The position numbers were made by a program, and so were the translations under genes. From Erythrobacter sp. WG (GTDB lineage: Bacteria > Pseudomonadota > Alphaproteobacteria > Sphingomonadales > Sphingomonadaceae): a stretch of 64,000 nt of DNA. A model generated the notes under the pieces. It was not told where the DNA came from and searched no databases. It was given only the letters and a program-made list of their open reading frames with translations. The first letter of the stretch is position 1. The number at the start of each line of letters is the position of its first letter. Below are positions 37,707 to 46,486 of the stretch, piece by piece. The DNA is taken from contig NZ_JAPFGY010000003.1 of NCBI RefSeq assembly GCF_026586795.1, positions 62,001 through 126,000 of the forward strand, written 5' to 3'.

Positions 37707-38077
37707 GCGCGCGCACGCCTGAAGATCGCCACGAGGCCGACGCCCGCGGGCGCGAGGGTGAGGCGGAGGCGGCGATGTTCCTCGCGCAGGCCGGGTGGCG
37801 GATCGTGGCGGAGCGGGTCAAAACAAAGGCGGGCGAGATCGACCTCATTGCGAAGAAGACCGGCCTCGTCGCGTTCGTCGAGGTCAAGTGGCGCGCGCGG
37901 GCCGCGGACCTTGGCGATGCTATCGACGAACGCCGCCTGGCCCGCGTCGCGGCGGCGGTGGAAGTGGTGTGGCAGGAGTATGCGAGCGAGGGCGAGGACA
38001 TTCGCATCGACGTCATCCTGCTTTCGCCGGGACGCAGGCCCGTGCATATCGAGAATGCCTGGTTGCCGTTCGGATGA
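37703..38077 (+). CDS. yraN: YraN/UPF0102 endonuclease-like protein
   Basis: A 124-residue UPF0102 protein with a restriction-endonuclease-like fold. The family core is GREGEAEAAMFLAQAGW, then KAGEIDLIAKKTGLVAFVEVKWR, containing the E-I-D-x(n)-E-V-K catalytic-type pattern. Biochemical function is not firmly known; Holliday-junction-like roles have been proposed. It is translationally coupled to rsmI. A palindromic repeat lies right after its stop. Confidence 0.9.
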   Translation: MSARTPEDRHEADARGREGEAEAAMFLAQAGWRIVAERVKTKAGEIDLIAKKTGLVAFVEVKWRARAADLGDAIDERRLARVAAAVEVVWQEYASEGEDIRIDVILLSPGRRPVHIENAWLPFG

Positions 38078-38082
38078 ACGGT

Positions 38083-38155
38083 GTCTCGACTTCGCTCGAC
38101 ACGAACGGCTAAGGAGGCGCCTCATTCCCGTTCGTATCGAGCGGAGCCGAGATAC
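38083..38155. repeat. Palindromic repeat pair (family B) between yraN and gshB
   Basis: GTCTCGACTTCGCTCGACACGAACGG near 38083 (key blocks TCTCGAC, GCTCGA, CGAACGG) faces an inverted relative from CCCGTTCG (38127) to CGAGATACG (38147-38155), separated by about 20 bases. The two halves can form one long imperfect stem. The left half is nearly identical to the copy inside glyS. Confidence 0.75.
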
Positions 38156-38172
38156 GCGAGCACGAGGCCCAG

Positions 38173-39138
38173 ATGTCCCTCAGAATTGCCGTCCAGATGG
38201 ACCCCATCGACCGGATCAACATCGCCGGGGACAGTTCCTTCGCGCTGATGCTCGCGGCCCAGCAGCGCGGCTACAGCCTCTATGAATACCACGTCGAGAG
38301 CCTGACGCTCGACGAGCACGATCGCCTCTTCGCCCACGCCTTCCCGGTCACCGTGCAGCGCGTCGAGGGCAATCACTTCACCCGCGGCGATGAGGTCCGG
38401 CTCGACCTCGGCAAGGATGTCGATGTCGTCCTCATGCGGCAGGACCCGCCCTTCCACATGGGCTACATCACCGCCACGCACCTGCTCGAGCGGATCGGGG
38501 CGGAGACACTGGTGGTCAACGATCCGGCGAACGTGCGCAACAGCCCCGAAAAGGTGATGGTGCTCAACTACCGCCGCTTCATGCCGCCCACGCTGGTCAC
38601 GCGCAGCGTCGAGGAAGTCCGCCGGTTCATGGCGAAGCACGGCGCGGTGGTGGTCAAGCCCATCCACGGCAACGGCGGCAAGGCGATCTTCCGCATCGGC
38701 GAATCCGGCGAAAACCTCACCGCCCTGTTCGAGGTCTTCAACCAGACCTGGCCCGAGCCGCACATGGTCCAGCCCTTCCTCCCCGAGGTGCGAGAAGGCG
38801 ACAAGCGGATCGTGCTGGTCGATGGCGAGGTGGCCGGCGCGATCAACCGCATTCCGGGCGAGGGCGAGTTCCGATCGAACCTCGCGATGGGCGGCTCCGC
38901 GCAGCCCACGCAGCTCACAGAGCGCGAGGCGGAGATCTGCGCCGCGCTCGGCCCGGACCTGAGGCGCCTCGGCCTCACCTTCGTCGGCATCGACGTGATC
39001 GGCGGCCGTTGGCTGACCGAGATCAACGTCACCTCTCCCACCGGCATCGTCGCGATCGACCGTTTCAACGGCACCGACACCGCTGGGATGATCTGGGACG
39101 CGATCGCGCGGCGGGTTGCGACGATGGCGGGGCGATGA
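38173..39138 (+). CDS. gshB: Glutathione synthase
   Basis: ATP-grasp enzyme (321 residues) joining gamma-glutamylcysteine and glycine. Signatures include VQMDPIDRINIAGDSSFALM at the N-terminus, LMRQDPPFHMGYI, VVVKPIHGNGGKAIFRI for ATP binding and GGRWLTEINVTSPTGI at the end. Length and sequence match proteobacterial GshB. It lies downstream of yraN behind the palindromic repeat, so it may have its own promoter or be read through. Confidence 0.97.
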   Translation: MSLRIAVQMDPIDRINIAGDSSFALMLAAQQRGYSLYEYHVESLTLDEHDRLFAHAFPVTVQRVEGNHFTRGDEVRLDLGKDVDVVLMRQDPPFHMGYITATHLLERIGAETLVVNDPANVRNSPEKVMVLNYRRFMPPTLVTRSVEEVRRFMAKHGAVVVKPIHGNGGKAIFRIGESGENLTALFEVFNQTWPEPHMVQPFLPEVREGDKRIVLVDGEVAGAINRIPGEGEFRSNLAMGGSAQPTQLTEREAEICAALGPDLRRLGLTFVGIDVIGGRWLTEINVTSPTGIVAIDRFNGTDTAGMIWDAIARRVATMAGR

Positions 39139-39174
39139 TACCTATGTAGCGTCCGCTACAAGGAGTTGCCACCC

Positions 39175-39564
39175 ATGTCCGACCTGCTCGCCATCGTCAC
39201 CGCCGTCATCGACGCCGTCGCCGCCAAGGATTACGAGACCGCGCTCGCGCATTTCACCGAGGATTGCGAATACACCAACCTGCCGATGGGCAGCGTCACC
39301 GGCCCTGCCGCCGTGCGCGCGGTGCTCGAGCCGTTCTTCGCGCCCACCATCGAGAACAGGCTCGAGGTGCTGCGCACCGCCACCCAGGGCGACACCGTCT
39401 TCACCGAGCGGCTCGACAGGCATCGCATCGCTTCGGGCTGGGTGGAGCTTCCGGTCACCGGGGTTTTCGTGTTTCGCGGGGAACAAATCGCCGTCTGGCG
39501 CGAATACTTCGATCTCGGCACCTTGCTGCGCCAATGGCCCGAGCTGGCGGCCAGCCTGACCTGA
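39175..39564 (+). CDS. Limonene-1,2-epoxide hydrolase/SnoaL-fold protein
   Basis: A 129-residue cone-shaped alpha+beta (NTF2/SnoaL-like) protein of the limonene-epoxide hydrolase family. The segments FTEDCEYTNLPMGSVTGPAA, FTERLDRHRI and WVELPVTGVFVFRGEQIAVWREYFD fit the family; Asp and Arg residues in these could form the epoxide-hydrolase Asp-Arg-Asp set. The real substrate is unknown. AAGGAG lies 11 bases before ATG 39175, preferred over an in-frame ATG at 39166. Confidence 0.8.
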   Translation: MSDLLAIVTAVIDAVAAKDYETALAHFTEDCEYTNLPMGSVTGPAAVRAVLEPFFAPTIENRLEVLRTATQGDTVFTERLDRHRIASGWVELPVTGVFVFRGEQIAVWREYFDLGTLLRQWPELAASLT

Positions 39565-39629
39565 GGGCTCCCCGGGTCAGGGTCGGGGTGGCCGGAATGC
39601 CCAACCATTGAAAGTTCGCAAGCGACCCC

Positions 39630-40247
39630 ATGACCGCCTTCTTCCTCCAGCTGCTCGACCGGGGGGGCTATGTCGGCATCTTCCTGCTGATGATGGCCGA
39701 GAATGTCTTTCCGCCGATCCCTTCCGAAGTGATCATGGGCGGGGCGGGCGTGCTGGTCGCGCGCGGGCAGATGACCTTCCTCACCGTGTGGCTGGTCGCC
39801 ACTGCGGGCACACTCGCGGGCAACCTTTTCTGGTACTGGGTTGGCGTGCGCTGGAGCGAGGAGCAACTGAAGCGCGTCATCGACCGCTGGGGCCGGTGGC
39901 TGACCTTCGAGTGGGACGAGTTCACCCGGGCGCGCAATTTCTTCCGCAAGTACGGCGACGGGATCGTCTTCGCGATGCGCTTCTCGCCCTTGCTGCGCAC
40001 CATCGTCTCGCTGCCGGCCGGCCTCGCGCACATGAAGCTGTGGCGCTTCTGCCTGTTCACCTCCCTGGGCTCGGCGATCTGGAACGGCATCCTGCTGTTC
40101 GGCGGCCGCGCGCTCGCGCCGCTCGTCGAGCGCTTCGAGGCGGTCGCGGGCTGGGCGGTGATCGCGATGGTGGCGGCGGGGGTGGTGTTCTACGTCTACC
40201 GCGTCGCGACGTGGAAGCCGGTGAAGCACCACGAGGCGGGGGAGTAG
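39630..40247 (+). CDS. DedA-family membrane protein
   Basis: A 205-residue DedA/SNARE-associated (PF09335) protein with about five membrane segments. Landmarks are MMAENVFPPIPSEVIMGGAG at the N-side re-entrant region, ATAGTLAGNLFWYWVGVRW, FFRKYGDGIVFAMRFSPLLR and the Arg-containing SLPAGLAHMKLWRF. DedA proteins flip lipid carriers or phospholipids and sustain the proton motive force in other bacteria. It converges with xerC with a 4-base gap. Confidence 0.93.
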   Translation: MTAFFLQLLDRGGYVGIFLLMMAENVFPPIPSEVIMGGAGVLVARGQMTFLTVWLVATAGTLAGNLFWYWVGVRWSEEQLKRVIDRWGRWLTFEWDEFTRARNFFRKYGDGIVFAMRFSPLLRTIVSLPAGLAHMKLWRFCLFTSLGSAIWNGILLFGGRALAPLVERFEAVAGWAVIAMVAAGVVFYVYRVATWKPVKHHEAGE

Positions 40248-40251
40248 GCCG

Positions 40252-41142
40252 TCACCCTCTCGGATGGGCCTTGCGGTAGTTGTCGAGCAGGGCGGCGGCA
40301 TCGACCCGGGTGTAGATCTGGGTCGAACCCAGCGAAGCATGGCCGAGCAGCTCCTGCAAGCTGCGCAGATCCGCGCCCGCGCTCAAGAGGTGCGTGGCGA
40401 AGGAATGCCGCAGCGCGTGCGGCGTCGCCGTCTCGGGGAGCCCCAGCGCGCGGCGCGCGTTCGCCATCGCGCGCTGCACCATGCCCGGCGACAGCGGCCC
40501 GCCCTTGGCGCCGACGAACAGCGGCCCCGCTGCCGGCAAGGGCCAGGGGCAGAGCCGGACATATTCGGCGATCGCCTCGCGCACGAGCGGCAGCACCGGC
40601 ACCACCCGCTGCTTGCCGCCCTTGCCGGTCACGCGCAGCACCTCGCCCGGGGCCGCATCGCGTGCCGTGAGCGCAAGCGCCTCGGCGATCCGCAGCCCCG
40701 CGCCGTAGAGCAGCAGCAGCACCGCCCGGTCGCGCGCGCCGATCCAGTCCGCGCCGGCAATCCCTTCGACCAGCTCCGCGATGTTCACCGCCTCGTCGGG
40801 GGTGACGGGGCGGGGCAGGCCCTTCTTGATCCGGGGTCCGCGCAGGCGCGGGGCGCGCGGGTCCGGGTCGCCCGCCTGCGCGCGCGCGAACGCGATGAAG
40901 GCCTTGAGCGCCGATAGCTCGCGCGCGGTGCTGGCATGGCCGAGCCCCTCGGCCCGGCGTGCGGCGAGATGGGCGCGCAGGTCGTGGACCTCGGTGCCGG
41001 CAACCGCCGCCCAGTCCGCGCAGCCCCGCGCCGTCACGAGCCTCTGCGCCGCCGCGACATAAGCGCGCACGGTGTGCGGCGAGCGGCGACGGCTCTCGGC
41101 CAGATGCGCGCGCCACGCCGCGACGAGATCGGGCGCGCTCAT
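40252..41142 (-). CDS. xerC: Tyrosine recombinase XerC
   Basis: A 296-residue tyrosine recombinase that, with XerD, resolves chromosome dimers at dif. The N-terminal SAM-like domain covers about 1-95. Catalytic signatures are the first Arg in GAGLRIAEALAL, a Lys in GKGGKQR, HALRHSFATHLL (HxxR), LLGHASLGSTQIY and the nucleophile Tyr in IYTRV. ATG 41142 overlaps the hemW stop as ATGA. Being coupled to hemW rather than integrated with mobile genes supports the housekeeping role. Confidence 0.92.
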   Translation of the reverse strand: MSAPDLVAAWRAHLAESRRRSPHTVRAYVAAAQRLVTARGCADWAAVAGTEVHDLRAHLAARRAEGLGHASTARELSALKAFIAFARAQAGDPDPRAPRLRGPRIKKGLPRPVTPDEAVNIAELVEGIAGADWIGARDRAVLLLLYGAGLRIAEALALTARDAAPGEVLRVTGKGGKQRVVPVLPLVREAIAEYVRLCPWPLPAAGPLFVGAKGGPLSPGMVQRAMANARRALGLPETATPHALRHSFATHLLSAGADLRSLQELLGHASLGSTQIYTRVDAAALLDNYRKAHPRG

Positions 41143-42290
41143 GCCGCGACCAGCGTGTCGGCGACCATTTCGGCAAGCAGCGCGTCGAGCACGCCGCGCC
41201 CCGGCGGCGCGACGCCGATCCGCGCCCCTTGCGTCCACATCAACCCGAGACCGCGCAAGCGGGCGAGGGCCCCCTCGTCCACCAACCCTTCGCGCGGCAG
41301 GCCGAAGCGCGCGGAGAGCGCGGCAAGGTCCACCCCCTCGGACAGGCGCAGGCCCATCAGCAGGGCCTCGGCGGCCTGATCCGCCACCGCGAGCGGGCGC
41401 GCCTCGGCGATCCCGTCGCCCTGCCGTGCCACGGCGGCGAGGAAGTTCTCGGGCTTCTTGTGCCGGACCGTGGCGACGCCCCCGCGCCGCCCGTGCGCGC
41501 CCGGACCGATCCCCGCGTAGTCGCGGTAGCGCCAATAGGCGAGGTTGTGGCGGCTTTCCTCGCCGGCGCGCGCATGGTTGCTGGTCTCGTAGGCCGGCAG
41601 CCCCGCAGCCGCGGTCAGCGCCTGTGTGATGTCGAACAGCTCGGCCGCCGCGTCGTCGCCCAGCGGCACGAGCCGCCCCCGCCGCACATCGCTGGCGAAC
41701 CGCGTGCCGGGCTCGATGGTGAGCTGGTAGAGCGAGAGGTGCCCCGTCCCGAAGCCCAGCGCGCGGGTCAGGCGCTCCTCCCACACAGCGGGCGTGTGGC
41801 CGGGCAGGGCATAGATCATGTCGAAGCTGACCCGCGCGAAATGCGCCTGCGCCGTCCCGAGCGCAGCGAGGGCCTCCTCGGCCCCGTGCAGCCGCCCGAG
41901 GAATGCGAGCTCCGCATCGTCCAACGACTGCACGCCCAGGGACACGCGGTTGACGCCCGCCGCCGCCAGCCCGGCAAACTTCGCCGCCTCGACCGAGGAG
42001 GGGTTGGCCTCGAGCGTGATCTCGATATCCCGATCGAACCCCCACAGCCGCTCCGCCTCGGCAAGCAGCGCCGCTACCAGCGCGGGCGGCATCAGCGAAG
42101 GCGTGCCGCCGCCGAAGAAGATCGAGGTGAGCGCCTCGCCGCCGGCAACCTCGGCCTCGGCGCGCAGGTCGGCGATCAGCGCGCGCTCCCAAGCGGCGAC
42201 ATCGACGCCCTCGCGCACGTGCGAGTTGAAGTCGCAATAGGGGCACTTCTTGGCACAGAAGGGCCAGTGGATGTAGAGCGCGCGCGCCAC
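41139..42290 (-). CDS. hemW: Radical SAM protein HemW (heme chaperone)
   Basis: A 383-residue radical-SAM protein related to HemN, thought to deliver heme to respiratory enzymes rather than oxidise coproporphyrinogen. The [4Fe-4S] motif is Cys12-x3-Cys16-x2-Cys19 in FCAKKCPYCDFNSHV. Downstream are FFGGGTPSLMPP and VSLGVQSLDDAELAFLGRLH. It lacks the N-terminal extra Cys pattern of HemN. It usually neighbours rdgB and rph in Proteobacteria, and both lie just beyond the CAP gene here. Confidence 0.94.
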   Translation of the reverse strand: MARALYIHWPFCAKKCPYCDFNSHVREGVDVAAWERALIADLRAEAEVAGGEALTSIFFGGGTPSLMPPALVAALLAEAERLWGFDRDIEITLEANPSSVEAAKFAGLAAAGVNRVSLGVQSLDDAELAFLGRLHGAEEALAALGTAQAHFARVSFDMIYALPGHTPAVWEERLTRALGFGTGHLSLYQLTIEPGTRFASDVRRGRLVPLGDDAAAELFDITQALTAAAGLPAYETSNHARAGEESRHNLAYWRYRDYAGIGPGAHGRRGGVATVRHKKPENFLAAVARQGDGIAEARPLAVADQAAEALLMGLRLSEGVDLAALSARFGLPREGLVDEGALARLRGLGLMWTQGARIGVAPPGRGVLDALLAEMVADTLVAA

Positions 42291-42339
42291 GGGGCTGCTG
42301 TTTCAGCCTCGCTTAACCGGCGGCGGATAGTTCATCGTC

Positions 42340-42900
42340 ATGTTCCGTGTCCGTCCCGTGACCCTGCTGGCGTGTCTTGGTGGCCTCGGCCTCTCTATGG
42401 CAGCGGCGCCCGCGCTGCCGCAAGCCTCGCGCGTCGCCTTGCCGGTGGAGCGAGAGGCGCTGGCCGCGCACAACATGGCCCGCGTCGAGGCGGGCGCGGT
42501 GCCGCTGATATGGAGCGAAAGGCTCGCCCGCGACGCGCAAGGTTGGGCCGACGGCCTCGCCGCGCAAGGCCGCTTCGACCACGCCCCGCCCGGACAGCGC
42601 CGCGGGCAGGGCGAGAACCTGTGGCGCGGCACGCGCGGGCGGTGGTCGGTAGAGGCGATGATCGGCTTCTTCCTCGACGAGCGGCGCTTCTTCCGCGCGG
42701 GCACCTTCCCCGATATCTCCGCGACCGGGCGCTGGAGCGATGTGGGGCACTATTCGCAGATCATCTGGCCCGATACCCGCGAGGTCGGCTGCGCGCTCGC
42801 CCGCACCCCTTCGGACGAGGTGCTGGTGTGCCGCTACTGGCCTGCCGGCAACGTCTGGGGCCAGCGCATCGAAGCCCGCCCGCGGCTGTCCCGGCGCTGA
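42340..42900 (+). CDS. Secreted CAP-domain (SCP/PR1-like) protein
   Basis: A 186-residue exported protein with a signal peptide (residues 1-24). The CAP superfamily signatures are EREALAAHNMARVEAGAVPL, WADGLAAQGRFDHAPPGQ, RGQGENLWRGTRG and VGHYSQIIWPDTREVGCAL, which hold the conserved His/Glu pocket residues. The function of bacterial CAP proteins is generally unclear. It lies alone in the opposite orientation between hemW and rdgB, genes normally neighbours, so it may be an insertion into a hemW-rdgB-rph block. Confidence 0.9.
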   Translation: MFRVRPVTLLACLGGLGLSMAAAPALPQASRVALPVEREALAAHNMARVEAGAVPLIWSERLARDAQGWADGLAAQGRFDHAPPGQRRGQGENLWRGTRGRWSVEAMIGFFLDERRFFRAGTFPDISATGRWSDVGHYSQIIWPDTREVGCALARTPSDEVLVCRYWPAGNVWGQRIEARPRLSRR

Positions 42901-42903
42901 GGC

Positions 42904-43533
42904 TCAGGCGCCGAACTGCTCCGCGACCAGCTTGGCAAAGGCGTCGGCGCGGTGGCTGATGGCGTGCTTTTCCTCCGGCGCGATCTCGGCGAAGGTCTCG
43001 CTGCGCCCATTGGGGATGAACACCGGATCGTAGCCGAAGCCCAATGTTCCGCGCGGCGGCCAGGTCAGCGAGCCATCGCAACGCCCCTCGTAGATCGCGT
43101 ATTCGCCATCCGGCCAGGCAATGGCGAGGACGCAGTGGAAGGCGGCGGTGCGGTCAACCTCGGGGCCCTTCTCGGCAAGCAGCCCCTCGACCTTGCCCAT
43201 CGCCATGTACCAGTCGCGCCCCGGTGCGCCCTCGAACCACTGCCGCTCGGCCCAGTCGGCGGTGTAGACGCCGGGGCGGCCGTCGAGCGCGGCGACGCTG
43301 AGGCCGCTGTCGTCGGCGAGCGCCGCCAGCCCCGACGCCTCCGCCGCCGCGCGCGCCTTGAGGAGCGCGTTCTGCGTGAAGGTGGTGCCGGTCTCGGCCG
43401 GCTCTGGCAGGCCCAGCGATCCTGCCGATAGGCACTTGACGCCATAGGGCTCGAACAGCGCCGAGATTTCCTTCAGCTTGCCCGCATTGTGCGTGGCGAT
43501 CACCAGCGAGCCGGAGCCGAGCTTGCGGGTCAT
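42904..43533 (-). CDS. rdgB: dITP/XTP pyrophosphatase (RdgB/HAM1)
   Basis: A 209-residue house-cleaning enzyme hydrolysing non-canonical purine nucleotides. Signatures are [28 protein letters not shown]-like [39 protein letters not shown] and [15 protein letters not shown]. All metal- and base-binding regions look intact. It is coupled to rph by a 4-base overlap. Confidence 0.97.
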   Translation of the reverse strand: MTRKLGSGSLVIATHNAGKLKEISALFEPYGVKCLSAGSLGLPEPAETGTTFTQNALLKARAAAEASGLAALADDSGLSVAALDGRPGVYTADWAERQWFEGAPGRDWYMAMGKVEGLLAEKGPEVDRTAAFHCVLAIAWPDGEYAIYEGRCDGSLTWPPRGTLGFGYDPVFIPNGRSETFAEIAPEEKHAISHRADAFAKLVAEQFGA

Positions 43534-44243
43534 TTCACCGCGTCCGCTTGCGCGGCGAAGATGCGGTCGCAGCCGATCCGGGCAAGGCGCAGGAGGCGCA
43601 GCAGGCCCTCCTCGTCATAGGTCGCGCCTTCCGCGGTCGCCTGCACCTCGGCAATCTTGCCGCCCGACAGGAGCACGAAATTGCCGTCGGCCTCGGCGTT
43701 CGAATCCTCGTCGTAGTCAAGGTCGAGCACCGGCGTGCCCTTGTAGATGCCGCAGGAGATGCCTGCGACCTGTGCGGTGATCGGGTCGTGCTTGATGTCG
43801 CCCGAGGCCATCAGGCCGTTGACCGCAAGCCGCAGTGCGATCCACGCGCCCGAGATCGCCGCGGTCCGCGTGCCGCCGTCGGCCTGGATGACGTCGCAAT
43901 CGAGGGTGATCTGCCGCTCGCCGAGCTTCTGCAAGTCTACGACGGCGCGCAAGCTCCGCCCGATCAGCCGCTGGATTTCCTGCGTGCGGCCCGACTGCTT
44001 GCCCTTGGCCGCCTCGCGTGCCCCGCGGGTGTGGGTGGCGCGCGGGAGCATCGAATATTCGCCCGTCACCCAGCCTTCGCCCTTGCCCCGCAGCCACGGC
44101 GGCACGCCCTTCTCGACGCTCGCGGTGCACAGCACCTTGGTATCGCCGAAGCCGATCAGCACCGAGCCTTCCGCGTGGCGGGTAAAGCCGGTCTCAATCG
44201 TGATGGCGCGCATCTCGTCGGGCGCGCGTCCGGATGGGCGCAT
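43530..44243 (-). CDS. rph: Ribonuclease PH
   Basis: A 237-residue phosphorolytic 3'-5' exoribonuclease that trims tRNA 3' ends and helps rRNA decay. Signatures are [20 protein letters not shown] at the start, [43 protein letters not shown] and [17 protein letters not shown]. Length and the family start match well. It is the upstream gene of rph-rdgB and is divergent from hrcA, a common alphaproteobacterial arrangement. Confidence 0.97.
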   Translation of the reverse strand: MRPSGRAPDEMRAITIETGFTRHAEGSVLIGFGDTKVLCTASVEKGVPPWLRGKGEGWVTGEYSMLPRATHTRGAREAAKGKQSGRTQEIQRLIGRSLRAVVDLQKLGERQITLDCDVIQADGGTRTAAISGAWIALRLAVNGLMASGDIKHDPITAQVAGISCGIYKGTPVLDLDYDEDSNAEADGNFVLLSGGKIAEVQATAEGATYDEEGLLRLLRLARIGCDRIFAAQADAVK

Positions 44244-44266
44244 GGGTCTGTTCCTTTGATCCGATC

Positions 44267-44287
44267 GCCCTGAGCTTGTCGAAGGGC
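44267..44287. repeat. Short dispersed-type palindromic repeat
   Basis: GCCCTGAGCTTGTCGAAGGGC pairs its GCCCT and AGGGC ends, with a further GA/TC step. The CCCTTCGACAAGCTCAGGG motif is a familiar short repeat in sphingomonads and other Proteobacteria. It sits between rph and hrcA, upstream of both. Only one copy is seen in this window. Confidence 0.55.
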
Positions 44288-44390
44288 TGCTTTTCTCTTG
44301 GCAAGCCGCGCTAGAAGAAAGTGCAGGCCTCGGGCAAGCTCAGGCCGAACGGAAATTGAGGGTGGCGCGAAAATTCTCTAGCCTGTCGCC

Positions 44391-45434
44391 ATGACCTCGC
44401 TCCCCGTCACCGAACTCACGAGCCGCGCGCGCGACATCTTCCAGCGCGTGGTCGAGGAATATATCGCCAGCGGGCAACCGGTCGGCTCCAAGACGCTGGC
44501 GGCGGACGGGACGCTCAACTTGTCGCCCGCCTCGATCCGTAGCGTCCTGGCGGACCTCGAGATGCTCGGCCTGCTCGCCGCGCCGCACACCAGCGCGGGG
44601 CGGATGCCGACCGATGCGGGGCTGCGCATTTTCGTCGACGGGATGATGCGCGTCGCCGAGCCCACGCGCGAGGAGCAGGCCGCAATCGAGGCGCGCCTCG
44701 CCGAGGCCGGGCCCGTCGAGGCGGCGCTGAAGCAGGCTTCGGCGATCCTCTCCGACCTCTCGGGCGCGGCGGGCATGGTGCTGGTCGCCCCGCGCGAGCA
44801 GCGCCTTGCGCAGTTCTCCCTCGTCGACCTCGGGCAGGGCCGCGCGCTCGCGGTGCTGGTGGGGGAGGACGGCGCGGTCGAGAACCGGGTGCTGACGATC
44901 GGCGGCGCGCTCAGCCACGCGGCGCTCGAAGCGGCGTCCAACTACATCACCGCGCGCCTCGCCGGGCGCACCCTTGCCGAGGCGGCGCAGGCGATGCGGG
45001 CGGAAATCGCCGCCGGCCGCTCGCAGCTCGACGATGCCTCGCGCGATCTCGTCGAGCGCGGCCTTGCGGTGTGGAGCGAGGATGCCGCCGCGCGCCCCGT
45101 GCTGATCGTGCGCGGCGCGGCGAACCTCCTCGACGAGGCGGCCTTGGGCGATATCGAGCGGGTGCGGATGCTGCTCGAAGACCTCGAGAACAAGCAGTCG
45201 GTCGCCGAACTCCTCGATTCGGCGCGCGAAGCGGACGCGACGCGCATCTTCATCGGCTCCGAGAACCGCCTGTTTGCCCTCAGCGGCTCCAGCGTCATCG
45301 CCTCGCCCTATCGCGACCGCGAGGGGCGGGTGGTCGGCGTGCTGGGCGTGATCGGGCCGACGAGGTTGAATTACGCCCGTGTTGTCCCCATGGTGGACCT
45401 CACCGCCCGATCGCTGGGCAAGCTTATCGCTTGA
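44391..45434 (+). CDS. hrcA: Heat-inducible transcription repressor HrcA
   Basis: HrcA (347 residues) represses chaperone genes by binding CIRCE. The winged-helix N-terminus has IFQRVVEEYIASGQPVGSKTL and SPASIRSVLADLEMLGLL, the central GAF-like domain follows, and EGRVVGVLGVIGPTRLNYAR ends the protein. No CIRCE element was seen upstream of dnaK or grpE here, so its targets (probably groESL) lie elsewhere. The grpE gene follows after 17 bases. Confidence 0.96.
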   Translation: MTSLPVTELTSRARDIFQRVVEEYIASGQPVGSKTLAADGTLNLSPASIRSVLADLEMLGLLAAPHTSAGRMPTDAGLRIFVDGMMRVAEPTREEQAAIEARLAEAGPVEAALKQASAILSDLSGAAGMVLVAPREQRLAQFSLVDLGQGRALAVLVGEDGAVENRVLTIGGALSHAALEAASNYITARLAGRTLAEAAQAMRAEIAAGRSQLDDASRDLVERGLAVWSEDAAARPVLIVRGAANLLDEAALGDIERVRMLLEDLENKQSVAELLDSAREADATRIFIGSENRLFALSGSSVIASPYRDREGRVVGVLGVIGPTRLNYARVVPMVDLTARSLGKLIA

Positions 45435-45451
45435 ATGGAAAGCCACACGAC

Positions 45452-46027
45452 ATGACCGAGAACGACAAGCCGCTGGATCAGGCGGTGGAAGACGAATTGA
45501 AGGGCGTGCCCGAGCATCTGCGCGAAGGCGCCGATGACAGCACGGGCGAGGCCTTCGGCGAGGCGCTCGCCGGGCTGAAGCGCGATCTGGAGGCCGCGCG
45601 GCAGGAGGTGCTTTACGCCCAGGCCGAGACGCAGAACGTGCGCCGCCGGCTCGAGCGCGAGAAGGACGAGGCGCGCGCCTATGCCGCGACCGGTTTTGCC
45701 CGCGACATCCTCTCGGTCGCCGACAACCTGTCGCGTGCGATCGAGGCGATTCCGGAAAGCCTGCGCGCCGATGACAGCATGAAGGGCCTCGTCACCGGGC
45801 TCGAGGCGACCCAGCGCGAGATCGAGAAGGTTTTCGCCGGCCACGGCATCACCCGCATCGCGGCGGTCGGCCTGCCGCTCGATCCCAACCAGCACCAGGC
45901 GATGATCGAGGTGCCCTCGGCCGATCACGAACCGGGCACGGTGGTCTCGGAGATGCAATCGGGCTGGATGATCAAGGACCGCCTGCTGCGCGCCGCGATG
46001 GTGGCGGTGGCGAGAAAGCCCGACTGA
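45452..46027 (+). CDS. grpE: Nucleotide exchange factor GrpE
   Basis: GrpE (191 residues from ATG 45452) releases ADP from DnaK. The acidic N-terminus is followed by a long coiled coil at about 30-85 (KRDLEAARQEVLYAQAETQN, VRRRLEREKDEAR). The C-terminal beta domain has NQHQAMIEVPSADHEPGTVV and WMIKDRLLRAAMVAVA. An open frame continues upstream into hrcA but the coiled-coil layout and the hrcA stop place the start here. It is cotranscribed with hrcA. Confidence 0.96.
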   Translation: MTENDKPLDQAVEDELKGVPEHLREGADDSTGEAFGEALAGLKRDLEAARQEVLYAQAETQNVRRRLEREKDEARAYAATGFARDILSVADNLSRAIEAIPESLRADDSMKGLVTGLEATQREIEKVFAGHGITRIAAVGLPLDPNQHQAMIEVPSADHEPGTVVSEMQSGWMIKDRLLRAAMVAVARKPD

Positions 46028-46131
46028 CGGTCGCGTTCGCGCCGAGCGCCACCTGAGGCGGGGCGAGCCGCGGAACATCGCGGGGTTGCCTGCGGTTGAT
46101 CCAGCACATGATCAACCCAAGGAGATTCCTC

Positions 46132-46398
46132 ATGACGAACCGCTTCATGGCCGCCGCCGTCGGCCTGACCGCATCGCTATCGCTCGGCGCCTGCGCGTCC
46201 AACTACGCCGGTGAAGGCGCGCTTGCCGGTGCGGCTGCCGGCGCGGCGGTCGGCGCGGTCACCGGCGGCGACATCGGCACCGGCGCCGCGATCGGCGCTG
46301 CAGCGGGTGCGGCCGGCGGCACGCTCATCCGCAAGAATGACGGGCGCTGCTACCGTGTCGACAACCGCGGGCGCGAGCGCCGCGTGAGCTGCCGCTGA
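46132..46398 (+). CDS. Small glycine-zipper lipoprotein
   Basis: An 88-residue envelope protein. The signal peptide ends in lipobox LGAC (Cys21). The next 45 residues are a glycine-zipper of the YMGG/17-kDa antigen type (AGAAAGAAVGAVTGG repeats), which would form a membrane-embedded or oligomeric helix pair. The tail CYRVDNRGRERRVSCR holds two cysteines that could form a disulfide. AAGGAG lies 9 bases before ATG 46132, which decides this start over 46096. Confidence 0.8.
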   Translation: MTNRFMAAAVGLTASLSLGACASNYAGEGALAGAAAGAAVGAVTGGDIGTGAAIGAAAGAAGGTLIRKNDGRCYRVDNRGRERRVSCR

Positions 46399-46449
46399 CG
46401 GGAGCGGACAGGGCGGGGTGGTGCAAGCCGTCCCGCTATCCTTGCAGCG

Positions 46450-46486
46450 ATGACGGGCAGGTGGCGATCGGCCGCCTGCCCGTCAT
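46450..46486. terminator. Bidirectional hairpin between convergent genes
   Basis: ATGACGGGCAGG (46450-46461) and CCTGCCCGTCAT (46475-46486) form a perfect 12-bp stem. It overlaps the stop codon of the minus-strand gene and follows the glycine-zipper gene. T-tracts are weak on both sides. Confidence 0.55.

Noticed and set aside
44244..44390. CIRCE or RpoH promoter before hrcA
   Set aside because: CTTGGCAAGC near 44298 lacks a CYTATNT box at the right spacing, and no GAGTGCTAA-type arms exist.
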